Positions 42,573-51,277 of a stretch of 64,000 nt of DNA are shown one piece after another. The position numbers and the translations under genes are program-made. Below the pieces are notes generated by a model. The model saw nothing but the letters and a program-made list of their open reading frames with translations, did no database searches and was not told the origin of the DNA. This stretch comes from DALYDD01 sp031973395. GTDB lineage: Bacteria > Patescibacteriota > Minisyncoccia > Phycocordibacterales > CAIZLB01. The DNA lies in NCBI GenBank assembly GCA_031973395.1, contig DALYDD010000006.1, positions 1-64,000 of the forward strand, in the 5' to 3' direction. Position 1 is the stretch's first letter, and each line of letters starts with the position of its first letter.

Positions 42573-43468
42573 TGAAAAATGCCCTCAAACAACGCTGGTT
42601 TTATTTAAAGAATTTCAACAAAGGTCTGAGCATTGTTTTTTTGATGCCCGGAGCATTGCGTGAGTATTTCCGAAAAAACAATTTCTTCAAAAGCGTTACA
42701 AGAACGTGCAAAGAGATAACTCTCCATGAACATGCCGATGGACAAATTTCGCTTCATGCAGGAACTTTTGATTTTGATTTTCCAAAAAAATGCTTCTATG
42801 AAGGCGACTTTTTCGATATCGTCTACCCCGCTCTCGGTATTCGAGATCAAATTGTAGATACTTTTATTTATGAAAATCCATTCTATGGATCTGAGGGCTG
42901 CTACGAGGACTTTGGTGCAACTTTGAAGAGCGGTGATTTTGCCATTGACGCAGGGGCAAACGCAGGAATGTTTTCGGTTGTAGCAAGTCGCAAGGTTGGT
43001 CCAAATGGCAAAGTTTTTGCATTTGAACCTTTGAAAGAAATCAGCTCTTATTTGCAGAAAAATATAGAGAAAAATCATTGCGAAAACATCGTGGTTGCCC
43101 CAGAGATATTAGGTGACTCGAATAAAGACGTCGAATTCTTTTATAATCTAAATCATAATTTCAACGGCGCCTCGACCAAGATGCATCACGAGGGTGACAC
43201 GGTGGTGAAATTGAAACAGATGACACTCGATAGTTATGTCAAAGAGCACAATCTCGCGAAAGTAGATTTTATCAAAGCCGATATCGAAGGCGCAGAACGC
43301 GATTTAGTAAAAGGCGCAGAACAGACTATCAAACAGTTCAAGCCCAAAATTGCTTTGCGCACCTATCACCTACCCGATGACCCGGAAGTTCTCGAAAAAC
43401 TGCTTCGAGATTTCGTGCCAGAATACAATATCAAGCATAATAAAAAGACGATTTACGCTTGGATATAG
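42572..43468 (+). CDS. FkbM family methyltransferase
   Basis: 298 aa. The C-terminal 180 residues are the FkbM domain: AIDAGANAGMFSVVASRKVG (SAM motif I), VFAFEPLKEISSYLQKNI, and VDFIKADIEGAERDLVKGA. The N-terminal 100 residues are not recognised and probably shape the acceptor site. Such enzymes O-methylate sugars or polyketides. Its start codon overlaps the stop of the GT-D gene by one base, which implies translational coupling. It is one of two FkbM enzymes in this cluster (the other at 46392). Confidence 0.87.
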   Translation: MKNALKQRWFYLKNFNKGLSIVFLMPGALREYFRKNNFFKSVTRTCKEITLHEHADGQISLHAGTFDFDFPKKCFYEGDFFDIVYPALGIRDQIVDTFIYENPFYGSEGCYEDFGATLKSGDFAIDAGANAGMFSVVASRKVGPNGKVFAFEPLKEISSYLQKNIEKNHCENIVVAPEILGDSNKDVEFFYNLNHNFNGASTKMHHEGDTVVKLKQMTLDSYVKEHNLAKVDFIKADIEGAERDLVKGAEQTIKQFKPKIALRTYHLPDDPEVLEKLLRDFVPEYNIKHNKKTIYAWI

Positions 43469-43487
43469 GCAATCCTTCTGCTACAAT
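43459..43487 (+). promoter_or_regulatory. Promoter before the epimerase/dehydratase gene
   Basis: TTGGAT (43459-43464), exactly 17 bases, TACAAT (43482-43487). It gives a leader of about 27 bases that includes AAGGA at -7, one of the few Shine-Dalgarno-like motifs in the window. It overlaps the end of the FkbM gene. Confidence 0.55.
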
Positions 43488-43520
43488 GCACCCTAACAAC
43501 TTATTGATAACTAAAGGATA

Positions 43521-44372
43521 ATGAAATATCTCGTATTAGGCTCAGAGGGGCAAATTGGTTCGGCTCTCTCGGAATATCTCAAAAACAAAGGTCATGAAGT
43601 GCTCGGTTTCGACATTGTAAATGGTCCGCATGAGGATATTCGTATCCACAATAATCCCCTTTTGGAAGAAAGAATCCAGGCTGCGGACTATGTCTATTTC
43701 CTCGCTTTCGATGTGGGCGGCGCGCGCTATTTGAATAAATATCAGCATACGCATGATTTCGTGCACAATAATACGAAAATCGTTCACAATGTTTTTGATC
43801 TTTTGAAAAAACATAATAAGAAATTCATCTTCGCGTCGAGTCAAATGTCGAGCATGGCCTTCTCTCATTATGGTGTCCTCAAGCGACTTGGTGAAATCTA
43901 TACAAAACTTTTGAATGGTTTGGTGGTGAAGTTCTGGAATGTATATGGTTTGGAAAAAGATCCTGAGAAAGCTCATGTCATCACCGACTTGATCAAGAAA
44001 GCTAAAAATGAAAAGAAAATTCCGCTCATGACCAGCGGCCAGGAATCACGACAATTTTTACATGTAGACGATTGTTCTGAATGTCTATATCTCCTTTCTC
44101 AGAAGCATGATGAAATTCCACAGGATCAGGAATTGCATATCACGACATTTGAATGGACGCCCGTTATCGAGATCGCAAATATTATTTCAAGAAATATGGG
44201 CAATGTGCCAGTTATTCCAAATGAGACAAGCGTAGATGAAGTTCAGCGTGGTACAAAAAACGAACCAGATCCATTTGTTTTAACTTTCTGGAAACCGACA
44301 AAGTCACTTGAGAGTGGTATCAAAGAGATCATTGAGCAGATGGAAGAAAGTGGAATGCTGCAAGGTGAATAA
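43521..44372 (+). CDS. NAD-dependent epimerase/dehydratase
   Basis: 283 aa, an extended SDR enzyme. LGSEGQIGSALSEYL gives the GxxGxxG nucleotide site, FIFASSQMSSMAFSHYGVLK supplies the Ser and Tyr-xxx-Lys catalytic residues, and FLHVDDCSECLYLLSQ matches the family. It is shorter than most (320-330 aa), and no UDP-glucose or GDP-mannose signature is certain, so the nucleotide sugar is unassigned. It has its own promoter and lies between the FkbM gene and cassette 6. Confidence 0.85.
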   Translation: MKYLVLGSEGQIGSALSEYLKNKGHEVLGFDIVNGPHEDIRIHNNPLLEERIQAADYVYFLAFDVGGARYLNKYQHTHDFVHNNTKIVHNVFDLLKKHNKKFIFASSQMSSMAFSHYGVLKRLGEIYTKLLNGLVVKFWNVYGLEKDPEKAHVITDLIKKAKNEKKIPLMTSGQESRQFLHVDDCSECLYLLSQKHDEIPQDQELHITTFEWTPVIEIANIISRNMGNVPVIPNETSVDEVQRGTKNEPDPFVLTFWKPTKSLESGIKEIIEQMEESGMLQGE

Positions 44373-44412
44373 GGTCTAGAATTTTTCCTCAGGTCTAAAT
44401 TTAAAAAGAAAG

Positions 44413-44460
44413 AACCCCACGAATGGGACCGCGAGATTCGCAGGGTTCCTTCATGGGGTT
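44413..44460. terminator. Cassette 6 terminator, bidirectional
   Basis: Outer stem AACCCCA/TGGGGTT (44413-44419 with 44454-44460) with an inner imperfect GC stem (GGGACC..GGTTCC). It lies between convergent genes and 20 bases after the cassette stop at 44481. Confidence 0.55.
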
Positions 44461-44480
44461 TTGATTTGTTAGCTGGCAGA

Positions 44481-45077
44481 TTACTCCGCGGCTTTCTCGA
44501 TGACCTCGACAGGCTCAACCTCGTCGTCGGTTGCGGCCAAGCGAAATCCGATAAGGAGGAGCACGGTCTTGACGGGCTCCGGCCAGCTCTGGTCAATTTC
44601 GGTGAACCAGCCGAACCGGGCATTTTCAGCACGCGGGCTGACCTGAACGCTTTTATTAACCATGATTTCATGGAAATTCCAGTAAGACACCCAAGGTTCA
44701 GGGCGGCCACCGGTCTTGCTAGCCGGATTCAGAACGGGTAAGACGCCCCTTTCCTTCACCGCAACACCGGCGGCTTCGATATCGAAATCGAGTTCGTGGT
44801 GGACGTTGCGACGCAGGGCATTCCAGACGATTTCACCCCAGAAGACACGTCCGCCGGGAACGAACCAGGTGTTCTGGAAAGGTTCTTCGGTGCGCCAGCC
44901 CAGGCCGAATTGTCGCTGACCATCAACGGTTCTGGTTACCACAAAATCTGCGGTCAGAACCGGTAGCCAGTGGAGGCAGGTGACGAAGGGTTCATCAGGG
45001 ATGCGCCGGCGCTCTGCGATGAGTGCTTCGGAGACGAGGTTTGGACGTGTAGGAATAAGCGGGGAATATTTGCTCAT
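44481..45077 (-). CDS. Cassette 6: NUDIX-like hydrolase, GDP-mannose mannosyl hydrolase type
   Basis: 198 aa. Features resemble Gmm enzymes: FGLGWRTEEPFQNTWFVPGG, then the NUDIX box GRVFWGEIVWNALRRNVHHE. The box keeps the first Gly, the Glu after five residues and the Arg, but has Asn for the next Glu and His for the first Glu of the usual EE pair. GDP-mannose mannosyl hydrolases are known to have altered NUDIX boxes. The gene is on the opposite strand to the glycan cluster, its GC content is clearly higher than that of its neighbours, and it has its own promoter and terminator. It is the only cassette with a recognisable family. Confidence 0.75.
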   Translation of the reverse strand: MSKYSPLIPTRPNLVSEALIAERRRIPDEPFVTCLHWLPVLTADFVVTRTVDGQRQFGLGWRTEEPFQNTWFVPGGRVFWGEIVWNALRRNVHHELDFDIEAAGVAVKERGVLPVLNPASKTGGRPEPWVSYWNFHEIMVNKSVQVSPRAENARFGWFTEIDQSWPEPVKTVLLLIGFRLAATDDEVEPVEVIEKAAE

Positions 45078-45165
45078 GGCAGAATTACGGGATTGAGTTT
45101 GAATGCAGGGTTATGTGCTGTAAGGAGCTGTACTAAAGCGGATAGCGACAGTTTTTAGCAAACAC

Positions 45166-45194
45166 ATTATACCTCAAGATCTATATTTGGTCAA
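45166..45194 (-). promoter_or_regulatory. Cassette 6 promoter
   Basis: Minus strand TTGACC (45194-45189), exactly 17 bases, TATAAT (45171-45166), near-consensus. The leader to the ATG at 45077 is about 82 bases and C-rich. Confidence 0.7.
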
Positions 45195-45313
45195 CTCTTT
45201 ATTGCCACTCATTTATCCCTCCAAATAGACCTGAGAATCCCAGCCCAGAGCCCTTTTTTATGATAAAATCAGATCCACACACTCCTTATCCCTATATATT
45301 TTCGTCATAAAAT

Positions 45314-46381
45314 ATGAAAAAAATTCGCGTCAAATACTGTAAGTACAATACATCAGACGAGACCACTCCCCTTACCCATAATTATAAGCTTCACAATATC
45401 CTCAAGAAATATTATGACGTGGAGGTTACGGACGATAAGCCGGATTATATTTTTTGCGATGAATCAAGCCGCGAATATTTGAACTATGACGGCATCCGCA
45501 TTTGCTATACCGGCGAAAATATCACACCAAATTTCAATATGTATGATTATGCCTTTGGTATCGACTGGATGGAATTCGGCGATCGATACTATCGCTTCCC
45601 TCCTTATTACATCGCCACTTTTTATACCAAAGACGAAATCGAGGCGACGAAAGACATTGACCTCGAGCACCCAAAACCCGTCACGAGAGAAGACCTTGCA
45701 AAGAAGACGGGCTTCTGTGCATTCGTATATTCAAACTATCTTGCTGACGAGCGCCGCAAAGTTTTGTTTGATAAATTGAGCGATTATAAACAAGTCGATG
45801 CAGGCGGAAAATATTTGAATAATATCGGCGGCAAGCGCACAGATAATAAGCTCAAGTTTGAATCAGAGCGCAAATTCGCCATGGCAGTAGAAAATTCTTG
45901 CCGCGATGGGTATACAACTGATCGCCTTATAAATGCCATTATCGCAAATACCGTACCAATCTATTGGGGCAATCCTGTGATTAACAAAGAATTCAATACC
46001 AAACGATTTGTGAATTGTCATGAGTACAAAAATTTCGATGAAGTCGTAGCACGAGTAAAAGAAATCGATCAAAATGACGATTTGTTTTTGCAAATCGTGA
46101 ATGAACCTGTTTTCGCCCCAGATTATACATTCCGAAAAACTGAAGCGGAATTTGAAGCATGGCTTCGAAATATTTTTGATCAGCCATACGAGGATGCGAA
46201 ACGTCGAACAATCAATGAAGGTAAGGCCAAAGAATATGAAGCAAATGAACGTCTCGTTGCCAAATATATGAAAGCAAAACGAAAAGCCAAGGTCTTTGCC
46301 GCAAAAATCTATCAGCCATTTAAAAAGATGAAATTTCTCGAAAAAGCCAAGGAAACTTATCTCCGAAAGAAATTGAAATAA
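45314..46381 (+). CDS. Alpha-1,3/4-fucosyltransferase family protein (GT10)
   Basis: 355 aa. GT10 enzymes transfer fucose to GlcNAc or glucose in Lewis-type structures. Seen: RICYTGENITPNFNMYDYA (N-terminal domain), KTGFCAFVYSNYLADERR, and the C-terminal nucleotide-sugar region KFAMAVENSCRDGYTTDRL with PIYWGNPVINKEFN. A basic helical tail (KYMKAKRKAKVFAAKIYQ) suggests peripheral membrane attachment, as in Helicobacter pylori FucT. The donor may be GDP-L-fucose or, given the nearby epimerase, GDP-L-galactose. It lies directly downstream of cassette 6 in the cluster. Confidence 0.92.
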   Translation: MKKIRVKYCKYNTSDETTPLTHNYKLHNILKKYYDVEVTDDKPDYIFCDESSREYLNYDGIRICYTGENITPNFNMYDYAFGIDWMEFGDRYYRFPPYYIATFYTKDEIEATKDIDLEHPKPVTREDLAKKTGFCAFVYSNYLADERRKVLFDKLSDYKQVDAGGKYLNNIGGKRTDNKLKFESERKFAMAVENSCRDGYTTDRLINAIIANTVPIYWGNPVINKEFNTKRFVNCHEYKNFDEVVARVKEIDQNDDLFLQIVNEPVFAPDYTFRKTEAEFEAWLRNIFDQPYEDAKRRTINEGKAKEYEANERLVAKYMKAKRKAKVFAAKIYQPFKKMKFLEKAKETYLRKKLK

Positions 46382-46391
46382 TAAAAATAAA

Positions 46392-47264
46392 ATGCCCGAC
46401 CAAGTACAGCCATTTGCTTATCCATCAAGGAATTTAGGTAATCAAAAATTCGAACCGAGCGAAATCATCCAAATGGATGTGGAAGGCGCTTTGCATCAAT
46501 TTCTTGGCCTACCAGCGGATGAAGTTAAAACTATTGTCATTGCAGGTGCATGGCGTGGGGACGAGGTGAATTCTTTTCTCCAATATAAAAACGCTGAGAT
46601 CATTTGCTTCGAGCCAAATCCTGAAAACTTCGACTATTTAAAAAAGCGATTCGAAGGAAACCCCCGAGTGATTTGCCTCCCCATCGCTTGTGGTTCAACC
46701 GATGGTGAAGCAGCTTTGCATGAAGCGGATATGACTGGCAATGACTCCCTGCTCCCTATTGTTGATTCGGGAAATATTGTTGAGAAAACCACCCATCCTG
46801 TAATCGTTAAGCGACTCGACCATGTTGCAGAATTACAGGGCAAGAAAATAGATTTACTATGGATGGACGTGCAGGGTTTTGAACAAGAGGTGCTCGGCGG
46901 AGCAGGCTCACTGCTCGATGATTGCAGAGCGGTTTTTTCAGAAGTATACGATGCTAATTTAGATTATGAAAAAGGTGCGACATATCAAGGAATAAAAGAA
47001 ATTCTTTTCGCCAGAGATTTCAAGCTTTTGGCTGAAGGTGTCAGTGCTGGACCTCGTGGCGTTCGCGGAGGTAATGCCCTCTTTGTAAAAAATGGAAATG
47101 CGACTAGTGCAGCATTTCTCGCGGATTTCGAAAAACGCATCGGATCGCGAATCAAGAAGGAAAATTTCAAAAGAAAAATCTTTTCTTCGTCGCTTCCAAA
47201 ACGTATAATAGGGAGCATGCCAGTTTCCCTCAAGATAAAGATCAAGAAGATATTTGGTCTTTAA
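46392..47264 (+). CDS. FkbM family methyltransferase
   Basis: 290 aa. The SAM site is IVIAGAWRGDEVNSFL followed by IICFEPNPENFDYLKKRF; IDLLWMDVQGFEQEVLGGAG is the FkbM signature. The C-terminus is basic and hydrophobic. It probably O-methylates a sugar of the surface glycan. It begins 10 bases after the GT10 gene, and the glycosyltransferase 2 gene follows six bases after it, so the three form a tight operon. It is divergent from the FkbM copy at 42572. Confidence 0.87.
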   Translation: MPDQVQPFAYPSRNLGNQKFEPSEIIQMDVEGALHQFLGLPADEVKTIVIAGAWRGDEVNSFLQYKNAEIICFEPNPENFDYLKKRFEGNPRVICLPIACGSTDGEAALHEADMTGNDSLLPIVDSGNIVEKTTHPVIVKRLDHVAELQGKKIDLLWMDVQGFEQEVLGGAGSLLDDCRAVFSEVYDANLDYEKGATYQGIKEILFARDFKLLAEGVSAGPRGVRGGNALFVKNGNATSAAFLADFEKRIGSRIKKENFKRKIFSSSLPKRIIGSMPVSLKIKIKKIFGL

Positions 47265-47269
47265 TTATT

Positions 47270-48232
47270 ATGAAAATCATTGCTCTCCTGCCATTTAAAA
47301 ACGAAGCTTGGATATTGGAGCATTTTTGTATATCTGTTTCGAAAATCGCAGATCAAATTATCGCCATGGACGATAATTCGACCGACGGCGGTGCTGAGAT
47401 TTTAAAAAAATATAATGCCTTGGTTGTGAAGAACGATGCGGTGGTCAAATCTGGCTGGGCTGAATTTTCGATCAGAGAAAAGTTGCTTGAACTCGGCCGA
47501 CAAAATGGTGGTACGCATTTTATTTGCCTCGATGCAGATGAAATCTTTTCAGATAATTTTTATCCTCATGCACATGATTTGATTGGAGGACTAGAACCAG
47601 GACAAAGCCTTTGGATGGACTGGGTAACCTTGCATGGCGATACGAAAATTGAACGAATTGACGGTGCTTACAATGGCCTCAATAAGAACTTTATTTTCCG
47701 TGATGATCCAAAATTACAGTTCAAATATGTTTTCCTCGGTGTGAGTAGAACCCCCTCAGATCCAAGCCATCGTAAAGTCATCGATCGCAAACAAGGTTCA
47801 GTAATCCATTTTCAATACGTAAATCTCGATAGAGCGATGATGAAACGAGCTTGGTATATGTGCTCAGAACAAATCAAAGCAGATCGCAGTGCCATTCGCA
47901 TCAATACAACATATGATTTAAACGAAAAGAAAATCAGAACCCGTGCGCTGACCGCCGACGAAGCGTACGATTTCGAAGCAGCAAAAAGCGCCGCGACATA
48001 CGATCCGAGTGCGGATTGGCGGCATGCCGATATTGTAAAATGGTTCGACGAATACGGTATCACTTTCTTTGAACAATTAGATATCTGGAATGTAAAAGTC
48101 CTCGCCGAAGAATTCAAAACAAGGACCGGTCGAGAGCCAAAGCCAAAGATTCTGCCGCGCTGGCTTATCAAAATCAATGAATGGCGAAATAAAACTTTCA
48201 ATTACCTAAGAACCAAGAAGCCTACAAAATAA
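47270..48232 (+). CDS. Glycosyltransferase family 2 protein
   Basis: 320 aa. GT-A fold: IALLPFKNEAWILEHFC at the N-terminus, IIAMDDNSTDGGAEIL (first Asp motif) and ICLDADEIFSDNFY (DxD metal site, here DAD). The C-terminal half is less conserved and ends in a basic stretch. GT2 enzymes add sugars to lipid-linked acceptors; neither donor nor acceptor can be read. It is tightly packed in the cluster, with six bases before it and ten after. Confidence 0.88.
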   Translation: MKIIALLPFKNEAWILEHFCISVSKIADQIIAMDDNSTDGGAEILKKYNALVVKNDAVVKSGWAEFSIREKLLELGRQNGGTHFICLDADEIFSDNFYPHAHDLIGGLEPGQSLWMDWVTLHGDTKIERIDGAYNGLNKNFIFRDDPKLQFKYVFLGVSRTPSDPSHRKVIDRKQGSVIHFQYVNLDRAMMKRAWYMCSEQIKADRSAIRINTTYDLNEKKIRTRALTADEAYDFEAAKSAATYDPSADWRHADIVKWFDEYGITFFEQLDIWNVKVLAEEFKTRTGREPKPKILPRWLIKINEWRNKTFNYLRTKKPTK

Positions 48233-48242
48233 CTAAAACAAT

Positions 48243-49136
48243 ATGAGACAATTCCTAAAACATTATTTACCAAAAGACACTCGGGCAACCCTACTTAAGG
48301 CGGAAAGACTTCTGAAGCTATTGGTAAGACCGAAGGTGATGCTCAGTTTACATAGATATAATAAATTGAAAAAAGAGAAGGGTGATGAGCGATTTTCTAC
48401 AAACCTGAAAGATATCTTCCCTATCACCGGCGAAGATACAAAATATACAAGCTTCGATCGACACTATGTATACCACACTGCTTGGGCCGCAAGAGTCGTG
48501 AAAGAAATTGCCGAAATGTATTCATCAAATCCAGATTTCCGACATATCGATGTTGCTTCGAGTTTATATTTCTGTGGAATCGTTTCAACTTTTGTACCGA
48601 TTGATTTCTATGATTATCGCCCGGCGGATTTGCGACTTGATGGCCTCACCACCGAGCACGGAGATTTGCTCGCGCTACCATTCGAGGACAATAGCGTAGA
48701 TTCAATTTCGTGCATGCACACGATCGAACATATTGGCCTCGGACGATACGGTGACCCACTTGATCCAGAGGGCGACCTCAAGGCGATCAGTGAACTATGC
48801 CGCGTCGTAAAGCCAAATGGATCGCTTATGATTGTCGTCCCGGTTGGTGCACCACGAATCGAATTCAATGCACATCGCATCTATCTCCCTACGTACATAA
48901 AAAATATTATCTGTGATGAGCATGGCTTTGACCTCAAAGAGTATGCGTATATTCCCGAGACAGATCGTGAGGGCGGACTCGAAAGAGATGTGACTCTGGT
49001 AAAGGGTTCGACAGATCGATATGCCTGTGGCTGTTTCTGGTTTATTAAAAAAACATCGGGCAACAAGAAAGAAACCCTAAGCACAAGTAAAGACGAAGAG
49101 AAAAACGAGAATGAAGGCGAGAGCGAGAACGAATAA
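48243..49136 (+). CDS. DUF268-type SAM methyltransferase-like protein
   Basis: 297 aa. Residues about 95-230 match DUF268-type methyltransferase proteins: DVASSLYFCGIVSTF, then YDYRPADLRLDGL, then SCMHTIEHIGLGRYGDPLDP, with the PNGSLMIVVPVG strand. The N-terminal 90 residues are basic and helical. The tail (after about 270) is a highly charged Lys/Glu/Asn string and is likely disordered. Members occur in surface polysaccharide loci. The start lies ten bases after the GT2 gene. Confidence 0.85.
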   Translation: MRQFLKHYLPKDTRATLLKAERLLKLLVRPKVMLSLHRYNKLKKEKGDERFSTNLKDIFPITGEDTKYTSFDRHYVYHTAWAARVVKEIAEMYSSNPDFRHIDVASSLYFCGIVSTFVPIDFYDYRPADLRLDGLTTEHGDLLALPFEDNSVDSISCMHTIEHIGLGRYGDPLDPEGDLKAISELCRVVKPNGSLMIVVPVGAPRIEFNAHRIYLPTYIKNIICDEHGFDLKEYAYIPETDREGGLERDVTLVKGSTDRYACGCFWFIKKTSGNKKETLSTSKDEEKNENEGESENE

Positions 49137-49147
49137 TCCCAATTACC

Positions 49148-50311
49148 ATGCAAGAAGTTAAACGAGTATATTTCGATTATCTAGACGCATTACGCTGCTT
49201 GGCATTTCTGGGCGTCTTTTATGCGCATTCGGGTACGATTTTCCTCGGCGCAACTTTGAGCGATACTTTTCCGCTAGGGCTTTGGAAAAGATTCACAGTC
49301 TATGGATCATATGGTGTTAATTTCTTTTTCGTTTTGAGCGGATTTCTTATCACATATTTATTGCTCAAGGAAAAAGAAAAAACTGGAACCGTAGCGATCA
49401 AGCATTTTTACAGAAAGAGAGTGTTACGCATTTGGCCGGTATATTTCGCTACCCTATTCCTTGGTGTCTGCGTAATTCCCCTTCTCATCAATTCCGGGAC
49501 TTCGACCTTGTTCACGATGACCGATCCAAACATTTCGCTCGGTGCTTTTTTCTACCATCTTTTCTTTGCAGGAAATTTTTATACCGGAGCTGGGCTAGGC
49601 CTTTGGCCCTCTTTATCGATCGGCATCCTCTGGTCTGTCTGTGTCGAAGAACAATTCTATCTCGTCTGGCCATGGATCGTGCGCTGGTTTAGCTTGCGCA
49701 AATTGGCATATATTACCGCCTTCCTTATTTCCCTTTCGCTTTTATATAAATTCCTCTGGGCCGATGATCGCAATGCCAATTATTATTTGCCATGGTCTGT
49801 AGGAATGGATATTGGTTTTGGTGCGCTTTTGGGAATGTCTTATTTTGTAAAGAAAACACGCCGCATTATTTATTCATCAATCGGAATCATCGCCGGATCT
49901 TTTGCTTTCGTTGCCCTGATTACATGGGTAAGCAATAAAACGACAACACTCGATGCAGTGCGATTAGTAAAGTCTCTCGTTGTTGACTGCATCTTTATGC
50001 TGATTATTTTATTCTTCATTAATCGAACTGCAGCAGTCGAGCATTCTGGAAAAAGAAAAATTCGCCGCAAAATTCACGCCATTCTCACCCACCTTGGAAA
50101 AATCTCATATGGCCTCTATGCATACCATGCGATGTGTCTCATGCTCACCGTTCATATTTTGCGCGTTGTCGGTGTATTGGATGCACAGATTGGTAATGCC
50201 GCGTTTTTCTTAACTTGTCTGCTTGCCTTCGCTTTGAGTGTATTGGTTTCTGAGATTTCGTTTAGGTTTATGGAAAAAAGGTTTTTGGCTTTGAAGGACA
50301 AAAAACAATGA
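49148..50311 (+). CDS. Acyltransferase family 3 (OafA/YrhL-like) membrane protein
   Basis: 387 aa with ten predicted membrane helices. The N-terminal YLDALRCLAFLGVFYAHSG contains the conserved Arg and His; YGVNFFFVLSGFLITYLLLK and the FYRKRVLRIWPVYFATL segments follow, and VCVEEQFYLVWPW holds the ExxF/Y motif. Such enzymes O-acetylate sugars of surface glycans. It lies 11 bases after the DUF268 gene and ends the first part of the + strand cluster. Confidence 0.93.
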   Translation: MQEVKRVYFDYLDALRCLAFLGVFYAHSGTIFLGATLSDTFPLGLWKRFTVYGSYGVNFFFVLSGFLITYLLLKEKEKTGTVAIKHFYRKRVLRIWPVYFATLFLGVCVIPLLINSGTSTLFTMTDPNISLGAFFYHLFFAGNFYTGAGLGLWPSLSIGILWSVCVEEQFYLVWPWIVRWFSLRKLAYITAFLISLSLLYKFLWADDRNANYYLPWSVGMDIGFGALLGMSYFVKKTRRIIYSSIGIIAGSFAFVALITWVSNKTTTLDAVRLVKSLVVDCIFMLIILFFINRTAAVEHSGKRKIRRKIHAILTHLGKISYGLYAYHAMCLMLTVHILRVVGVLDAQIGNAAFFLTCLLAFALSVLVSEISFRFMEKRFLALKDKKQ

Positions 50312-50346
50312 ACAGATTGGCGGTGAAGAGAGAGTCTAAACCATGC

Positions 50347-50352
50347 TATAAT
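50347..50352 (+). promoter_or_regulatory. Extended -10 box before the GT11 gene
   Basis: TGC-TATAAT with a 22-base leader to the ATG at 50375. No convincing -35. Confidence 0.5.
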
Positions 50353-50374
50353 GGCCTAAATTAGCCAAAAAACT

Positions 50375-51244
50375 ATGTTTTACATCGGAATTAGCCACGG
50401 GCTCGGTAATCAAATGTTTCAATACGCTTTTGGGGTTGCGGCCTCTATGGAAAGCAATGTGCCTTTGGCCTTGGATATATCGAAGTACGACTATCAATTC
50501 GGTAGAGATACAAAGCGAGAATTTCTTCTTCATCATTTCAATATTCAGACCCCTATCGCTCCAAATGAAGCTACAGCAAAATTTCACAAAAAACTACCCG
50601 TACTAATACGTAGGATAAAAAATAAGCTGCACCCAAAAAACAGTTATGTATTTGATCCAGGAGAACTCAGGGTCAAAGACGAAAAATATTATGAAGGATA
50701 CTGGCAGACTGAAAAATATTTCAAGAAATATGAAAAAACAATTCGAACTGAATTGACGCTTAAAAATCCGCTCGGTATGGAGGCACAAAAAGCCATGGAG
50801 GAAATTCGCGAATGTCAGCGACAAGGTATCGAAACAATATGTATTCATGTTCGACGCGGGGATCTGATCACCAATAAACATGCCGGCGCAGCCTTTGAAT
50901 CTAAAGGTACAGAATATTTTAGAAAAGGTATCGAGGTTATCGATGCAAAATCTGATAAACCAAAACATATTTTTATTGCAACCGACGACATTGAATGGGT
51001 AAAGAAGAATATTAAGCCACATCATAGTTTTTCATATCTCGCCCGACCCGGCATTTATGATTTCGAGGAATTAATGCTTATGTCGACCTGTGATCATTTC
51101 GTTATCGCCAACTCGAGCTTTAGCTGGTGGGCGGCATGGCTTGGACACAATCCCAATAAAATTGTCATAGCCCCGATTGCATGGCTTCGTGACCCATCAA
51201 TCCCAACCACCCATGTAGTGCCCGAAGAGTGGATCAGAATATAG
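50375..51244 (+). CDS. Alpha-1,2-fucosyltransferase family protein (GT11)
   Basis: 289 aa. GT11 motifs: HGLGNQMFQYAFGVAASM at the N-terminus, CIHVRRGDLITNKHAG (the HxRRxD donor-binding motif) and FVIANSSFSWWAAWLGHNPN near the C-terminus. GT11 enzymes add alpha-1,2-linked fucose to galactose, as in H-type antigens. A GT10 enzyme in the same cluster would allow Lewis b/y-type structures if fucose is the sugar. It has its own extended -10 promoter. Confidence 0.93.
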   Translation: MFYIGISHGLGNQMFQYAFGVAASMESNVPLALDISKYDYQFGRDTKREFLLHHFNIQTPIAPNEATAKFHKKLPVLIRRIKNKLHPKNSYVFDPGELRVKDEKYYEGYWQTEKYFKKYEKTIRTELTLKNPLGMEAQKAMEEIRECQRQGIETICIHVRRGDLITNKHAGAAFESKGTEYFRKGIEVIDAKSDKPKHIFIATDDIEWVKKNIKPHHSFSYLARPGIYDFEELMLMSTCDHFVIANSSFSWWAAWLGHNPNKIVIAPIAWLRDPSIPTTHVVPEEWIRI

Positions 51245-51277
51245 TCACCACACCGCGCATGGTTTAGAAAAAAATCA

